Counted from the first letter of the stretch, positions 27,264 through 39,294 are shown. The stretch: 48,852 bases of DNA from Polaromonas sp. YR568 (GCA_945878995.1 CAMCUN010000023.1:1-48852), one strand, 5' to 3'. The notes: a model not told the origin generated them from the sequence alone. Made by a program: numbers and translations.

Positions 27264-29117
27264 ATGAGCCAGTGGCTGAGACCGCTTTGGACCTTGGTTT
27301 GCAGTCAGGCCACGGCTGTATTTTCACATTGGCTGGGGAGTCGCTCGGCGGCCCCACTCAAAGTTGGGGGCCTTGAGGCTGAGTCGCTGCGCACCACCTT
27401 TGGCTACTACCTTTTTCTGAGCCCTTTGTGCATTTTTGCGGCTTTGTACCTTTACGCCAAGGTCCAATATGTGCCAGCCAGCAGCCTCACGCTGGAGTGG
27501 ATCATCGTCTGCGTGTGCTTTCACACTGTGCGAGTCGTTTGCGGGCTGGCACTGATTCGCCAGGTCCATTTGAAGCATGAGCAAATCATGCGTTGGAGTC
27601 GCATTTCTTTCTGGCTCCATGCCTTTGAAGGACTGATGGCCATGGTTTTTGCCCTCTGGATTTGGCCCTTGTACCCCATGGTGGAGCAGCTTTTTCAACT
27701 CATGGCGGTGATGTTCTTGGTGGCGGGTACATCGTTTGCCCTTTCGGGTCGATGGCGTCCGATTGTTGCATTTGCGCTGCCTACCCATTTGGCGTTTGTT
27801 TGGTCTGCATCTCAGCTTGAGCACATGTATGCACAGCCCGTGTTGGTGATGGTGCTGATGTTTTTCGGTTTGCACTTTTTGAATGCCCGCGGTCACCACT
27901 TGGCCAATGTCCAGGGCATTGAACTGGCTCGGGAACTCGAACTTAAAAATACGCAATTACATGAACTGGCTGCTGGCCGAAGCCGCTTGTTGGCCACGGT
28001 GAGTCACGATCTACGGCAACCAGCGCATGCCATTGGCTTGCTGTGTGAACGCGCCATGCTGGAGACCCAGCCTGGTCAACTCAAGCAATCGTTGGGTGAT
28101 CTCAATGAGTTAAGCCAATCACTCAGTGCATCACTCAGTACCTTGATGGACCTGACCCGCTTGGATGCTGGCTTGGTCACGGCCAACATACAGCCCTTGC
28201 CGTTGAGCCAAGTGTTGTTGCGGGTTGAAGCAGAGTTTGCTCAGTCTGCTCTTAAAAAGGAATTGGCTTTTGTCGTGGCCTCTTCCACGTGGTGGGTGCG
28301 TTCTGACCCGGTTTTGCTCCATGGTGTGCTCTCTAATTTGGTGTCCAATGCCATCAAATACACACGTGCTGGCCGGGTGGATGTCGAGTTGTTCATGCAA
28401 GACAATGAAATCACCATTTCGGTGCGAGACACGGGAATGGGTATTCCGCCTGAAAAAATCGACCACATTTTTAAAGAATTTGTTCGACTTGATCGGGCTG
28501 ATTCAAGCACCGAAGAAGGTCTTGGGTTGGGTTTGTCCATTGTTAAACGCTACGCGCAGTTGCTGGACCTCAACTTGTCCGTGAGTTCCCAGCTCAATCA
28601 GGGCTCGTGTTTTTCCATCCGTTTACAGGCCATTGAGGCCGTGGCCGTTCATGCGCAGGTCCGGGCCCTGTCGCATGCCATGTCCCTTAATGACACTCGT
28701 CTCCAAGGGCTTAGGGTGTTGGTGGTGGACAACGTCGAGTTGGTGCTCAGCAGCATGTTGAGAACGCTTGCGGGATGGGGCTGCGAAGTCCACGGGGCGC
28801 GATCGCTGGCAGAAGCTTCAGCCGTGATCGAGGGCATCACGCTCAATATGGTGATCAGCGACTTTCACTTGGGCGACAAACAACCAGACGGCTTGGTACT
28901 GATCGAACATTTGCGTCGCTTGCAAGGCCGCCATGGCCACTCTCTGCCTGCGCTGCTCATGACCGGCGATGTGTCAGGCCATCTGGAAGCTCAAGCCAGA
29001 CGATGTCAAGTGGATGTCCTGCACAAACCCGTGCGCCCCGACGTGCTGCTGCACCGTGTACTGAGTCAGCTGCAACTGGCCCCGGTGTCGGTTGCTGAAG
29101 CTCCAGTCTTGCTTTGA
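27264..29117 (+). CDS. Membrane-bound hybrid histidine kinase with receiver domain, paralogue 2
   Basis: 617 residues from the ATG at 27264 (MSQWLRPLWTLVCSQA). Same architecture as its neighbours: about six hydrophobic helices, HisKA with His248 (VSHDLRQPAHAIGLL), HATPase (LVSNAIKYTRAG, DTGMGIPPEKI, GLGLGLSIVKRYAQLL), and a receiver with Asp533 (VISDFHLGDKQPDG). Asn490 again replaces the second acidic residue (VVDNVE). The membrane part diverges from paralogues 1 and 3 much more than the kinase core, so the copies probably sense different inputs. It follows paralogue 1 after a 136-bp spacer without a clear gene. The start is chosen because upstream in-frame sequence is polar and poorly protein-like. 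Confidence 0.88.
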   Translation: MSQWLRPLWTLVCSQATAVFSHWLGSRSAAPLKVGGLEAESLRTTFGYYLFLSPLCIFAALYLYAKVQYVPASSLTLEWIIVCVCFHTVRVVCGLALIRQVHLKHEQIMRWSRISFWLHAFEGLMAMVFALWIWPLYPMVEQLFQLMAVMFLVAGTSFALSGRWRPIVAFALPTHLAFVWSASQLEHMYAQPVLVMVLMFFGLHFLNARGHHLANVQGIELARELELKNTQLHELAAGRSRLLATVSHDLRQPAHAIGLLCERAMLETQPGQLKQSLGDLNELSQSLSASLSTLMDLTRLDAGLVTANIQPLPLSQVLLRVEAEFAQSALKKELAFVVASSTWWVRSDPVLLHGVLSNLVSNAIKYTRAGRVDVELFMQDNEITISVRDTGMGIPPEKIDHIFKEFVRLDRADSSTEEGLGLGLSIVKRYAQLLDLNLSVSSQLNQGSCFSIRLQAIEAVAVHAQVRALSHAMSLNDTRLQGLRVLVVDNVELVLSSMLRTLAGWGCEVHGARSLAEASAVIEGITLNMVISDFHLGDKQPDGLVLIEHLRRLQGRHGHSLPALLMTGDVSGHLEAQARRCQVDVLHKPVRPDVLLHRVLSQLQLAPVSVAEAPVLL

Positions 29118-29161
29118 TGCAGCTGTAAAAACTTTCCGATACAAAGCTTTTGAACACCCGA

Positions 29162-31048
29162 ATGACCACGCCAACCCCAGATTCAATCTCGACTTTGTCA
29201 TGGCTCACCCGCTGGCGCCGTTGGCTGCTGCGGTTCGAAGGCATGGAGCCGGCCGATGTGGAGACCGAGTACCTGCGCAGTTTGTTCCGCAACTATTTGT
29301 CCAACAGCCCGCTGGCTATTTTCACCACCTTGTTTCTTTACAACGCGGCGCCCATATTGCCGCCCGGTAACGCTGCCTTTGTGTGGGTGGTTTGCAATGT
29401 CCTGTTTCATACCTTGCGGACATTGGCAGGCATCGCCTACATGCGGCTGGTGAATTTGAATGCGCAGGAGTTGCGTCTGTGGGGGTTTTTGTCCGTGTTC
29501 CTGCAGATGGTCGACGGCTTGCTGATGGTCACTCTGGCCTTGGCCATCTATCCCACCATAGACCCCTTGGGTCAAAGCGCCTTGCTGATGGCCAGCTTGA
29601 TCATTGTGGGTGCCACGGCCAGCAGTTTTGCTTGGCGCTGGTGGTCCATGGCGGTGTATGTGCCGCCGACTTACCTGTCTTTTGCCTGGGCTACCTGGAC
29701 TTTAGAACACGCCTATGCCAAGCCTGTGGCCCTATTGGTCTTGGTGTTTTTTATTCTCTATCTTTTTTATGCCCGCAACCACAGGGACTTTGTGGCTCAG
29801 GCCATGGACCTGGGCAGGCGCAACGGAGAGTTGGCGCGCGGCAATGGCGAGTTGGCACGGGAACTGCGCGTGAAAAACGAGGAACTCCAAGAGGTGGCCA
29901 CCGCCCGCAGCCGGCTTTTGGCCACTGTCAGCCACGATTTACGGCAGCCGGCCCATGCCATTGGCCTGTTGTGCGAGCGGGCCTTGTCGGAGGCCAACCC
30001 TAGCGCTTTGAAAGAGTCATTGGGTGACTTGAATGAATTGAGTCAGTCCTTGAGTGCCTCACTGTCTACCTTGATGGACCTGACGCGGCTTGACGCAGGA
30101 CTGGTCACGGTGCATCAAGCCGCCACCCCGCTCAGCCAGGTCTTGCTCAGGCTGGACGCCGAATTCAGTGCGTCGGCCAGGCACAAGGGCTTGGAGTTTG
30201 TGCTGCCGCAATCGACGCACTGGGTGCAATCTGACCCCGACCTGCTGCACGGGATCTTGGCCAACTTGGTCTCTAACGCCATCAAGTACACCCGCCAAGG
30301 CAGGGTGCATGTGCTGATCAGCGAGTCCGGTGAGTTTGTGACGGTGTCTGTGCGAGACAGTGGCGATGGGATTCACAAAGACAAGCTCGAGTTGATTTTT
30401 AAAGAGTTCGTCAGGCTCGATGCATCGGAGTCTGGCACCGAAGGCTTGGGGCTGGGTTTGTCCATTGTTCGGCGTTACGCATCTTTGCTGAAGCACGAAT
30501 TGACCGTGGATTCTGAGCCCAAGCGCGGCTCGTGCTTTTCAATCACCTTGCCCTTGACCAGCGCCGACCGCCAGCAAAGCGAAACGCATGCCAATGCCCG
30601 CAACTTGGCCATCAAAGACGACAGGCTGCGGGGCTTGCGTGTGCTGGTGATAGACAACGTGGACATGCTCTTGAGCAACATGTCCAAAACATTGGGCACC
30701 TGGGGGTGCCATGTTCATTCGGCCCACAACATCACCGAAGCCTTGCAAGTGGCCGAAACAAATCGCCTTGACATGGTGATCAGCGACTTTCATTTGGGCG
30801 ACAGGGAGCCCGATGGACTGGCCCTCATCACCGCCATGCGCAGTTTGAGCGGGCTGCAGACGCAGACCTTGCCCGCCATCTTGATGACCGGTGATGTGTC
30901 GTCGCAACTTGAAAATGACGCCCTCAGGCGCAAAGTGCGCCTGCTCCACAAACCGGTGCGACCCGCCCTCCTGCAAAACTGCATGCTGCAGCTGCTGTCT
31001 CAGGCGGAGGCACAGACTCAGGCCCAGCCCGAGCTTCCCATTGCCTGA
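29162..31048 (+). CDS. Membrane-bound hybrid histidine kinase with receiver domain, paralogue 3
   Basis: 628 residues from the ATG at 29162. The membrane region shares many residues with paralogue 1 (VPPTYLSFAWATWTLEHAYAKP against APPIYLSFAWATWPLGHAYAQP), so 1 and 3 look closer to each other than to 2. The linker carries a short direct duplication, NGELAR-GNGELAR, absent from the others. HisKA has His258, the HATPase has LVSNAIKYTRQG and GLGLGLSIVRRYASLL, and the receiver has Asp542 (VISDFHLGDREPDG). Asn499 is in the acidic pair (VIDNVD). G1-box text reads DSGDGIHKDKL. It ends 3 bp from a convergent small gene and starts 44 bp after paralogue 2. Confidence 0.88.
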   Translation: MTTPTPDSISTLSWLTRWRRWLLRFEGMEPADVETEYLRSLFRNYLSNSPLAIFTTLFLYNAAPILPPGNAAFVWVVCNVLFHTLRTLAGIAYMRLVNLNAQELRLWGFLSVFLQMVDGLLMVTLALAIYPTIDPLGQSALLMASLIIVGATASSFAWRWWSMAVYVPPTYLSFAWATWTLEHAYAKPVALLVLVFFILYLFYARNHRDFVAQAMDLGRRNGELARGNGELARELRVKNEELQEVATARSRLLATVSHDLRQPAHAIGLLCERALSEANPSALKESLGDLNELSQSLSASLSTLMDLTRLDAGLVTVHQAATPLSQVLLRLDAEFSASARHKGLEFVLPQSTHWVQSDPDLLHGILANLVSNAIKYTRQGRVHVLISESGEFVTVSVRDSGDGIHKDKLELIFKEFVRLDASESGTEGLGLGLSIVRRYASLLKHELTVDSEPKRGSCFSITLPLTSADRQQSETHANARNLAIKDDRLRGLRVLVIDNVDMLLSNMSKTLGTWGCHVHSAHNITEALQVAETNRLDMVISDFHLGDREPDGLALITAMRSLSGLQTQTLPAILMTGDVSSQLENDALRRKVRLLHKPVRPALLQNCMLQLLSQAEAQTQAQPELPIA

Positions 31049-31051
31049 TTT

Positions 31052-31282
31052 TTAAGCGCCAGGTCGCCCCTTTAAAAACTGGTGCAGCGCGTCAAGGCTT
31101 TCAGCCACACGCTCCAGGTCTTGGGCGGTGGCGGGTGTGTCGACGCGACTGGCGGCTGCAAAATAAAATTTCAGGTAATCACCCAGCGCATACAGGCCTT
31201 CCTGCGCTTCTTGAGGGTCGGAATCGCAAAGAATGATGGCTCGTGTCACTGCGTTGAGCACAGCATGTTGTTCTATTTTCAT
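31052..31282 (-). CDS. Small protein resembling an isolated LytS/YehU-type (His_kinase) phosphoacceptor region
   Basis: 76 residues from the ATG at 31282 (MKIEQHAVLNAVTRAII), predicted mostly helical, with no signal or membrane segment. Compared with my recollection of the PF06580 His_kinase consensus (PHFLFNALN..., DPEKARELL.LSD.LRY, then an LxxELexvrxYL helix), three features line up without gaps. These are His6 and Asn10, the DPQEAQEGLYALGDYLKF stretch, and the helix DLERVAESLDAL. There is no ATPase domain, so it cannot be a kinase alone; it might be phosphorylated or dimerise with a kinase. It converges on the third hybrid kinase with a 3-bp gap. Both gene reality and homology need testing. 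The next start upstream gives a longer, less convincing N-terminus. Confidence 0.6.
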   Translation of the reverse strand: MKIEQHAVLNAVTRAIILCDSDPQEAQEGLYALGDYLKFYFAAASRVDTPATAQDLERVAESLDALHQFLKGRPGA

Positions 31283-31530
31283 GGGGGGTGATGAATAAAT
31301 GAATTCTTTACTGCTTATGCATGGCACCGAAAAGGTCTTGGCTGTCCCTCTTTTGGCGCATTTAAGTGTCACACAAAATCGAGCGCTAAACGCAAGTCAA
31401 GCCCATGGTCGAGACATAATTGTTAGTTTGCACAATCTGCCTGCGCTCCGTGCACTGGTCAGGTCTGCGTTTTGCTTTTTTCTGGGCACCTTGGTCTTGG
31501 CCGGGGTTGCTGTTTATTTTCAGGTCAGTC

Positions 31531-34500
31531 GTGCGCCTCAACTCGATCAAGCTGTCTGGCTTTAAGTCCTTCGCTGAGCCGACAAATTTCTTGCTGCCTG
31601 GCCAGTTGGTGGGGGTGGTGGGCCCCAATGGCTGCGGCAAATCCAACATCATGGACGCGGTGCGCTGGGTGCTGGGCGAGAGCCGCGCCAGCGAGTTGCG
31701 CGGTGAGTCCATGCAAGACGTGATCTTTAACGGCACCAACACCCGCAAGCCCGCCAGCCGTTCCAGCGTGGAGTTGGTGTTTGACAACGCGGACCACCGC
31801 GCCGGTGGCCAGTGGGGCCAGTTTTTGGAAATTGCGGTCAAGCGCGTGCTCACCCGCGACGGCACCTCCAGCTATTACATCAACAACCAGCCGGTGCGCC
31901 GCCGCGATGTGCAAGACGTGTTCTTGGGCACGGGCTTGGGGCCACGGGCTTACGCCATCATTGGCCAGGGCACCATCAGCCGCATCATTGAGTCCAAACC
32001 TGAAGAGTTGCGTCTGTTCTTGGAAGAAGCTGCAGGCGTCTCCAAATACAAGGAGCGCAGGCGCGAGACGGCCCACCGCCTGAGCGACACCCGCGAGAAC
32101 CTCATTCGCGTGGAAGACATCTTGCGCGAGTTGAGCGCCAACCTGGACAAGCTCGAAAAGCAAGCCGAGGTGGCTTCGCGCTACCACGCCCTGCACAGCG
32201 ACGCCACGCTCAAGCAACACCAGCTGTGGTTTTTAAAGCGCGCTGAAAGCCTGGCCGACCAAGGCAAAGTCAAGGCCGATGCTGAAAAAGCCATCAACGA
32301 CCTGGAAAGCCGGCTGGCCGACCTGCGCCACGTTGAGGCCGACCTGGAGACCATACGCCAAGCCCATTACGCGGCGGGCGACCACGTCAACCAGGCCCAG
32401 GGCAAGCTGTATGAAGCCAGCGCCGAAGTGGGCCGCCTGGAGGCTGAAATTCGCTACGTGGTCGAGGGCCGCCAGCGCATGGAGCAGCGCTTAAAGCAAC
32501 TGCGCGAGCAGGCCACCCAGTGGTCCACCCGCCGCGAGGACGCGGCAGCCGAAATTGAAACTTTGGCCGAGCAAACCATGCAGGCCGAGATGCAGAGCGA
32601 ACTGCTGGCCGCCCAAACTGAAGACCAAGCCGGCCAGTTCCCCACCTTAGAAGAGGGCTTGCGCGCCGCCCAGTCCGCGGCCAATGCCCAGCGCGCCAGT
32701 GTGGTGCAGGTCCAGCAGCAAATCCAGGTGCTGGCGGTTGATCAGCGCAACGTGCAAGACCAGTCGCGCCAGCTCAGCCTGCGCCGCGAGCGTTTGGTGG
32801 CCGACCGTCAAGCCCTCCATGCCCCAGACGAGGGGCGGTTGAGCGAATTGCAGCAGCAGTCAGCCGACGGGCAAGAAGCCCAAGAATCGCTGGAGGCCCA
32901 GTTGGGCGAGCTCACCGACAGCGTGCCCCAGCTCGACCAAGAGCGGCAAAGCAGGCAGCAAGCGGTCAACACAGAGTCGGCCAGGCAAGCTGATTTGTCG
33001 GCGCGCCTGGAAGCCCTGAGGGCGCTGCAAGACAAAGTTAAAACTGACGGCAAGCTCACCCCCTGGCTGCGCAAGCATGGCCTAGAGAGTTTGCAAGGCC
33101 TGTGGAGCCGCATCCATGTGGAGCCCGGCTGGGAAAACGCCCTGGAGGCGGCGCTGCGCGAACGCCTGGGGGCGCTGGAGGTCAGTCGCTTGGACATGGT
33201 GCGTGGCTTTGCCGGCAGCGACGGCAAAGACGTGCCCCCCGCCAAACTGGCTTTTTACAGCCCGCCCCTGGCGGTCAGCCCCACCGCGCCGCACACGGCC
33301 GGGCTCAAGCCCTTGGCCGACATGTTGCGCCTGTCAGACGCCGGCCAGACTGCGCTGCTGGCCGACTGGCTGCACGGCTGCTATGCCGCCACCAGTCTGG
33401 AGCAAGCCCTGGCCCAGCGCGACCAACTCGCCGCCGGCCAGACCTTGTACGTGGCTGCCGGCCATGCGGTGGAGCGCCACAGCCTGAGCTTTTTCGCCCA
33501 GGACTCCGAGCAGGCCGGCTTGCTGGCCCGCGCCCAAGAGATTGAGAACCTGGACAAACAGCTGCGTGCCCAGGTTTTCCTGCTGGAAGACGCCCGCAGC
33601 ACCGCATCACGCACCGAAGCCGCTTATGCCGATGCCGCCCAGCGCTTGGCCGCCATCCGCCGCGAGGCCGCCGAAGGCCAATCCAAGCTGTACCAGCTGC
33701 AGGTGGAGCTGCTTCGCCAAACCCAGCTGGCCGAGCAAACCCGGGCGCGCAGTGCGCAAATTCAGGGCGACTTGCAAGACATTGACGCGCAGCTCGACGA
33801 ATTGCAGGAGCGGAGTGTGACGGCCGAGGCCCGCTTTGAAGAGCTTGACATGCAGCTGGCCGACCAGCAAGAGCGCCATGCCCAGCTCGAAGACCGCGTG
33901 ATCGAGGCCGAGCGCCGACTGAGCGAGTCCCGCGAGCAGCAGCGCGCCCTGGAGCGCCAAGCCCAAGAAGCGCAGTTCGCCTTGCGCAGCCTGGCCTCCC
34001 GCCGTGACGAGCTCAGCCGCGGCATGGGCATGGCAGACCAGCAGGCTGCCTCGCTGGTGGACGAAGAGCAGCGTGCTCAGCAAGAGCTGACCCGCTTGTC
34101 TGACGCGGCCGCCACCGCGGGCCTGCACAACGCGCTGGCGCTCAAGCTCGAGCGCGAAGCGGAATTGGCTGCCAAACGCAGCCAGTACGACGACCTCACG
34201 GCCAAACTGCGCGCCAGCGACGAGCGCCGCTTGCAGCTCGATCGCGAGATGGACCCGCTGCGGCTGCGCATCACCGAGCTGCAGCTCAAAGAGCAAGCCG
34301 CGCGAATTGGGCTGGAACAGTACGAGCAGTTGCTGGCCGACGCCCAGGCCGACCTGCCCGCATTGGAGGCGACTATTGCGGTGGGCGCCGTGCGGCTGAC
34401 TGGCCTGCAAGGCGAGATTGACAGGTTGCACCGCGAGATTGCGGCTTTGGGCGCGGTCAATTTGGCGGCGCTTGACGAGCTGAGCACTGCGCGCGAACGC

Positions 34501-35067
34501 AAAGGCTTTTTGGATGCGCAAACGGCCGACCTCACCGACGCCATGACCACGCTGGAAGACGCGATCCGCAAAATCGACATCGAAACCCGTCAGTTGCTCT
34601 CCAGCACGTTTGAGACGGTCAACGGCCACTTTTCCCGCATGTTCCCGGAATTGTTTGGCGGCGGCCAAGCCAAGCTGACCATGACCGGCGATGAGATCTT
34701 GGACGCCGGTGTGCAGGTGCATGCTCAGCCGCCGGGCAAAAAGAACCAAACCATTCATTTGCTCTCAGGCGGCGAAAAAGCACTCACCGCCATTGCCCTG
34801 GTGTTTGCCATTTTTCAGCTCAATCCTGCCCCTTTTTGCTTGCTCGACGAGGTGGACGCGCCGCTCGACGATGCCAACACCGAGCGCTACGCCAAGCTGG
34901 TCACCAGCATGAGCCGCGACACGCAGTTTTTATTCATCAGCCACAATAAAATTGCCATGGAAATGGCCGAACAATTGATCGGCGTGACCATGCAGGAGCA
35001 GGGCGTCTCCCGCATCGTTGCTGTCGACATGGAGTCGGCTGTGGGCATGGCAGACACCGCCTCATGA
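31531..35067 (+). CDS. smc: Chromosome segregation protein SMC
   Basis: 1178 residues from a GTG at 31531 (MRLNSIKLSGFKSFAEPT), preceded by an AGGT-type ribosome binding site. Walker A GPNGCGKSN is at residues 31-39, and long coiled coils flank a hinge domain at about residues 505-660. The C-terminal signature LSGGEKALTAIALVFAIF is near residue 1077, and Walker B LLDEVDAPLDD follows. SMC forms a ring-shaped dimer that organises and segregates the chromosome with ScpA and ScpB. The frame continues upstream of the GTG, but that sequence is not SMC-like. It overlaps zipA by an ATGA. Confidence 0.97.
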   Translation: MRLNSIKLSGFKSFAEPTNFLLPGQLVGVVGPNGCGKSNIMDAVRWVLGESRASELRGESMQDVIFNGTNTRKPASRSSVELVFDNADHRAGGQWGQFLEIAVKRVLTRDGTSSYYINNQPVRRRDVQDVFLGTGLGPRAYAIIGQGTISRIIESKPEELRLFLEEAAGVSKYKERRRETAHRLSDTRENLIRVEDILRELSANLDKLEKQAEVASRYHALHSDATLKQHQLWFLKRAESLADQGKVKADAEKAINDLESRLADLRHVEADLETIRQAHYAAGDHVNQAQGKLYEASAEVGRLEAEIRYVVEGRQRMEQRLKQLREQATQWSTRREDAAAEIETLAEQTMQAEMQSELLAAQTEDQAGQFPTLEEGLRAAQSAANAQRASVVQVQQQIQVLAVDQRNVQDQSRQLSLRRERLVADRQALHAPDEGRLSELQQQSADGQEAQESLEAQLGELTDSVPQLDQERQSRQQAVNTESARQADLSARLEALRALQDKVKTDGKLTPWLRKHGLESLQGLWSRIHVEPGWENALEAALRERLGALEVSRLDMVRGFAGSDGKDVPPAKLAFYSPPLAVSPTAPHTAGLKPLADMLRLSDAGQTALLADWLHGCYAATSLEQALAQRDQLAAGQTLYVAAGHAVERHSLSFFAQDSEQAGLLARAQEIENLDKQLRAQVFLLEDARSTASRTEAAYADAAQRLAAIRREAAEGQSKLYQLQVELLRQTQLAEQTRARSAQIQGDLQDIDAQLDELQERSVTAEARFEELDMQLADQQERHAQLEDRVIEAERRLSESREQQRALERQAQEAQFALRSLASRRDELSRGMGMADQQAASLVDEEQRAQQELTRLSDAAATAGLHNALALKLEREAELAAKRSQYDDLTAKLRASDERRLQLDREMDPLRLRITELQLKEQAARIGLEQYEQLLADAQADLPALEATIAVGAVRLTGLQGEIDRLHREIAALGAVNLAALDELSTARERKGFLDAQTADLTDAMTTLEDAIRKIDIETRQLLSSTFETVNGHFSRMFPELFGGGQAKLTMTGDEILDAGVQVHAQPPGKKNQTIHLLSGGEKALTAIALVFAIFQLNPAPFCLLDEVDAPLDDANTERYAKLVTSMSRDTQFLFISHNKIAMEMAEQLIGVTMQEQGVSRIVAVDMESAVGMADTAS

Positions 35068-36131
35068 ACAACTTACAACTTGGTCTGGCCATTTTTGGTG
35101 CAGTGCTGCTTGCCGCTGTGATTGCGCATGGCGCCTGGACATCCCGCAAAAGCCTGCCTAAACAGGCCGAACCCGAGGCCACCCGCGACGCTGAAAACGC
35201 CTACTTGGGCGATGGTCCCAGCGAGCGCGTCGAGCCATCCATGGACGAGATTGACCAGGTGGGCAGCCTTCCTGCGGACGAATTCAAGTCTTTGCCCAGC
35301 TTGCGCAAAGACCGCTTGCTCGATGCGCTGATCGATGTGATGGCGCCCATTTCTTTGGAGAACGCAGTCTCGGGCGACGCGGCCTTGGCCAGCTTGCCCG
35401 CCACCCGCCGCGCGGGCAGCAAGCCTTTTGCGGTGGAAGGGCTGAACGCGGCCACCCAGGTCTGGGAGGCCCCGGTGGCCGGCCAGCGCTACAGCGCGTT
35501 TCAAGCCGGCGTGCAACTGGCCAACCGAATGGGCGCGATCAATCAAATTGAGTATTCCGAATTTGTCACCAAGGCCCGCGCCTTTGCCGACGCAGTGGGC
35601 GGCGAGCCCCTGTTCCCCGAGATGCTCGACGAGGTCGCCCGCGCCAAGGAGCTGGACCAGTTTGCCGTGGCGCACGACGCGCAACTGAGCTTTGTGCTGC
35701 GCGCCCGCCAGGCTGCCTGGAGCGCCGGCTACATTCAGCAAAGCGCAGCCCGCCTAGGATTTGTGGCCGGTGTGATTCCTGGTCGCATGGTGCTGCCGGC
35801 CTCCCAAGAAGGCCAGCCGCCTGTGCTGGTGCTGAGCTTTGACACCCAGGCGGCTCTCGCCGAGACGCCTGAGCAGACCGCGCTGCGCGAATTCACGCTG
35901 TCCTTGGACGTGCCCCAAGTGGGGCGCACTGAAAAGCCGTTTGAGCGCATGTGCGAAGTGGCCCTGGCCTTGGCCGCCAGCATGGAAGGCTCGATCACCG
36001 ACGACAACGGCGGTCAAATCCGTGCCGACACCATGGAGGCCATCCATGCCGACCTGCAAAATCTGTGCGATACCCTGGACGCTCGCGATCTGTCGGCGGG
36101 CTCCCCCCTGGCCAGACGCTTGTTTTCTTGA
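35064..36131 (+). CDS. zipA: Cell division protein ZipA
   Basis: 355 residues. One N-terminal transmembrane helix (LGLAIFGAVLLAAVIAHGAW) is followed by an acidic Pro/Glu-rich linker and a C-terminal domain of the ZipA FtsZ-binding type (residues about 215-345, including FVAGVIPGRMVLPA and PQVGRTEKPFERMCEVALALA). ZipA tethers FtsZ to the inner membrane early in division. Sequence conservation is lower than in enteric ZipA, as is usual for Betaproteobacteria. The position, overlapping smc and before ligA, is a conserved arrangement and supports the call. Confidence 0.88.
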   Translation: MNNLQLGLAIFGAVLLAAVIAHGAWTSRKSLPKQAEPEATRDAENAYLGDGPSERVEPSMDEIDQVGSLPADEFKSLPSLRKDRLLDALIDVMAPISLENAVSGDAALASLPATRRAGSKPFAVEGLNAATQVWEAPVAGQRYSAFQAGVQLANRMGAINQIEYSEFVTKARAFADAVGGEPLFPEMLDEVARAKELDQFAVAHDAQLSFVLRARQAAWSAGYIQQSAARLGFVAGVIPGRMVLPASQEGQPPVLVLSFDTQAALAETPEQTALREFTLSLDVPQVGRTEKPFERMCEVALALAASMEGSITDDNGGQIRADTMEAIHADLQNLCDTLDARDLSAGSPLARRLFS

Positions 36132-36139
36132 CCCTTTGA

Positions 36140-38837
<2,698 letters not shown>

Positions 38838-38997
38838 GCTGGCGCGCGCTGGCCGAATGGGTCTTGAGGCCTGAGCCCAGCTGGTTTGCCTAGGCCTGCT
38901 CAATGGCCCGCAGACCTGCCAAGGCCAGCCGGATGCGGCGGCGAACCAGGCGCCGATGGATGATTCGTTGGCCAGTTTGGGGTTTTGAGGGGCGTGC

Positions 38998-39294
38998 TCA
39001 GGCGGGTGAGTGCGTACTAAGCCAGTCCTTGAGCGCGTCGTCAATGCGCGTCTGCCAGCCAGCCCCCGTGGCCTTGAAAGCCGACATCACCTCTGGCGAC
39101 AGGCGGATGGTGGTGGCCTGCTTGGTGGGCGCCTTCTGCGGCCCGCGCACCCCAGCGCTGCGGTTCATGTCCTTCAGCTGGGCTTGTAAATCGGCGGGCA
39201 GCACATCAGCGGCAGGCTTGAACCGCCGCAGATCAGCAGCCGTCAACTCGCGGACTTCGCCGCTCTCGTCAATCAGTGGTTTGGGTTTGCTCAT
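38998..39294 (-). CDS. brnA: BrnA-family antitoxin
   Basis: 98 residues from the ATG at 39294 (MSKPKPLIDESGEVRELTAADLRRFKPA). The C-terminal ribbon-helix-helix region TTIRLSPEVMSAFKATGAGWQTRIDDALKDWL is the BrnA signature; it binds DNA as a dimer and represses its own operon. The N-terminal part wraps the toxin. It overlaps the 3' end of brnT by 26 bases, the usual toxin-first order. An in-frame upstream extension lies antisense-like within brnT and is rejected. Confidence 0.92.
   Translation of the reverse strand: MSKPKPLIDESGEVRELTAADLRRFKPAADVLPADLQAQLKDMNRSAGVRGPQKAPTKQATTIRLSPEVMSAFKATGAGWQTRIDDALKDWLSTHSPA

Noticed and set aside
38838..38997. Short open frames between the def-like gene and brnA
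   Set aside because: They are Arg/Trp/Pro-rich, continue antisense into neighbouring genes, and show no start signal or family pattern.
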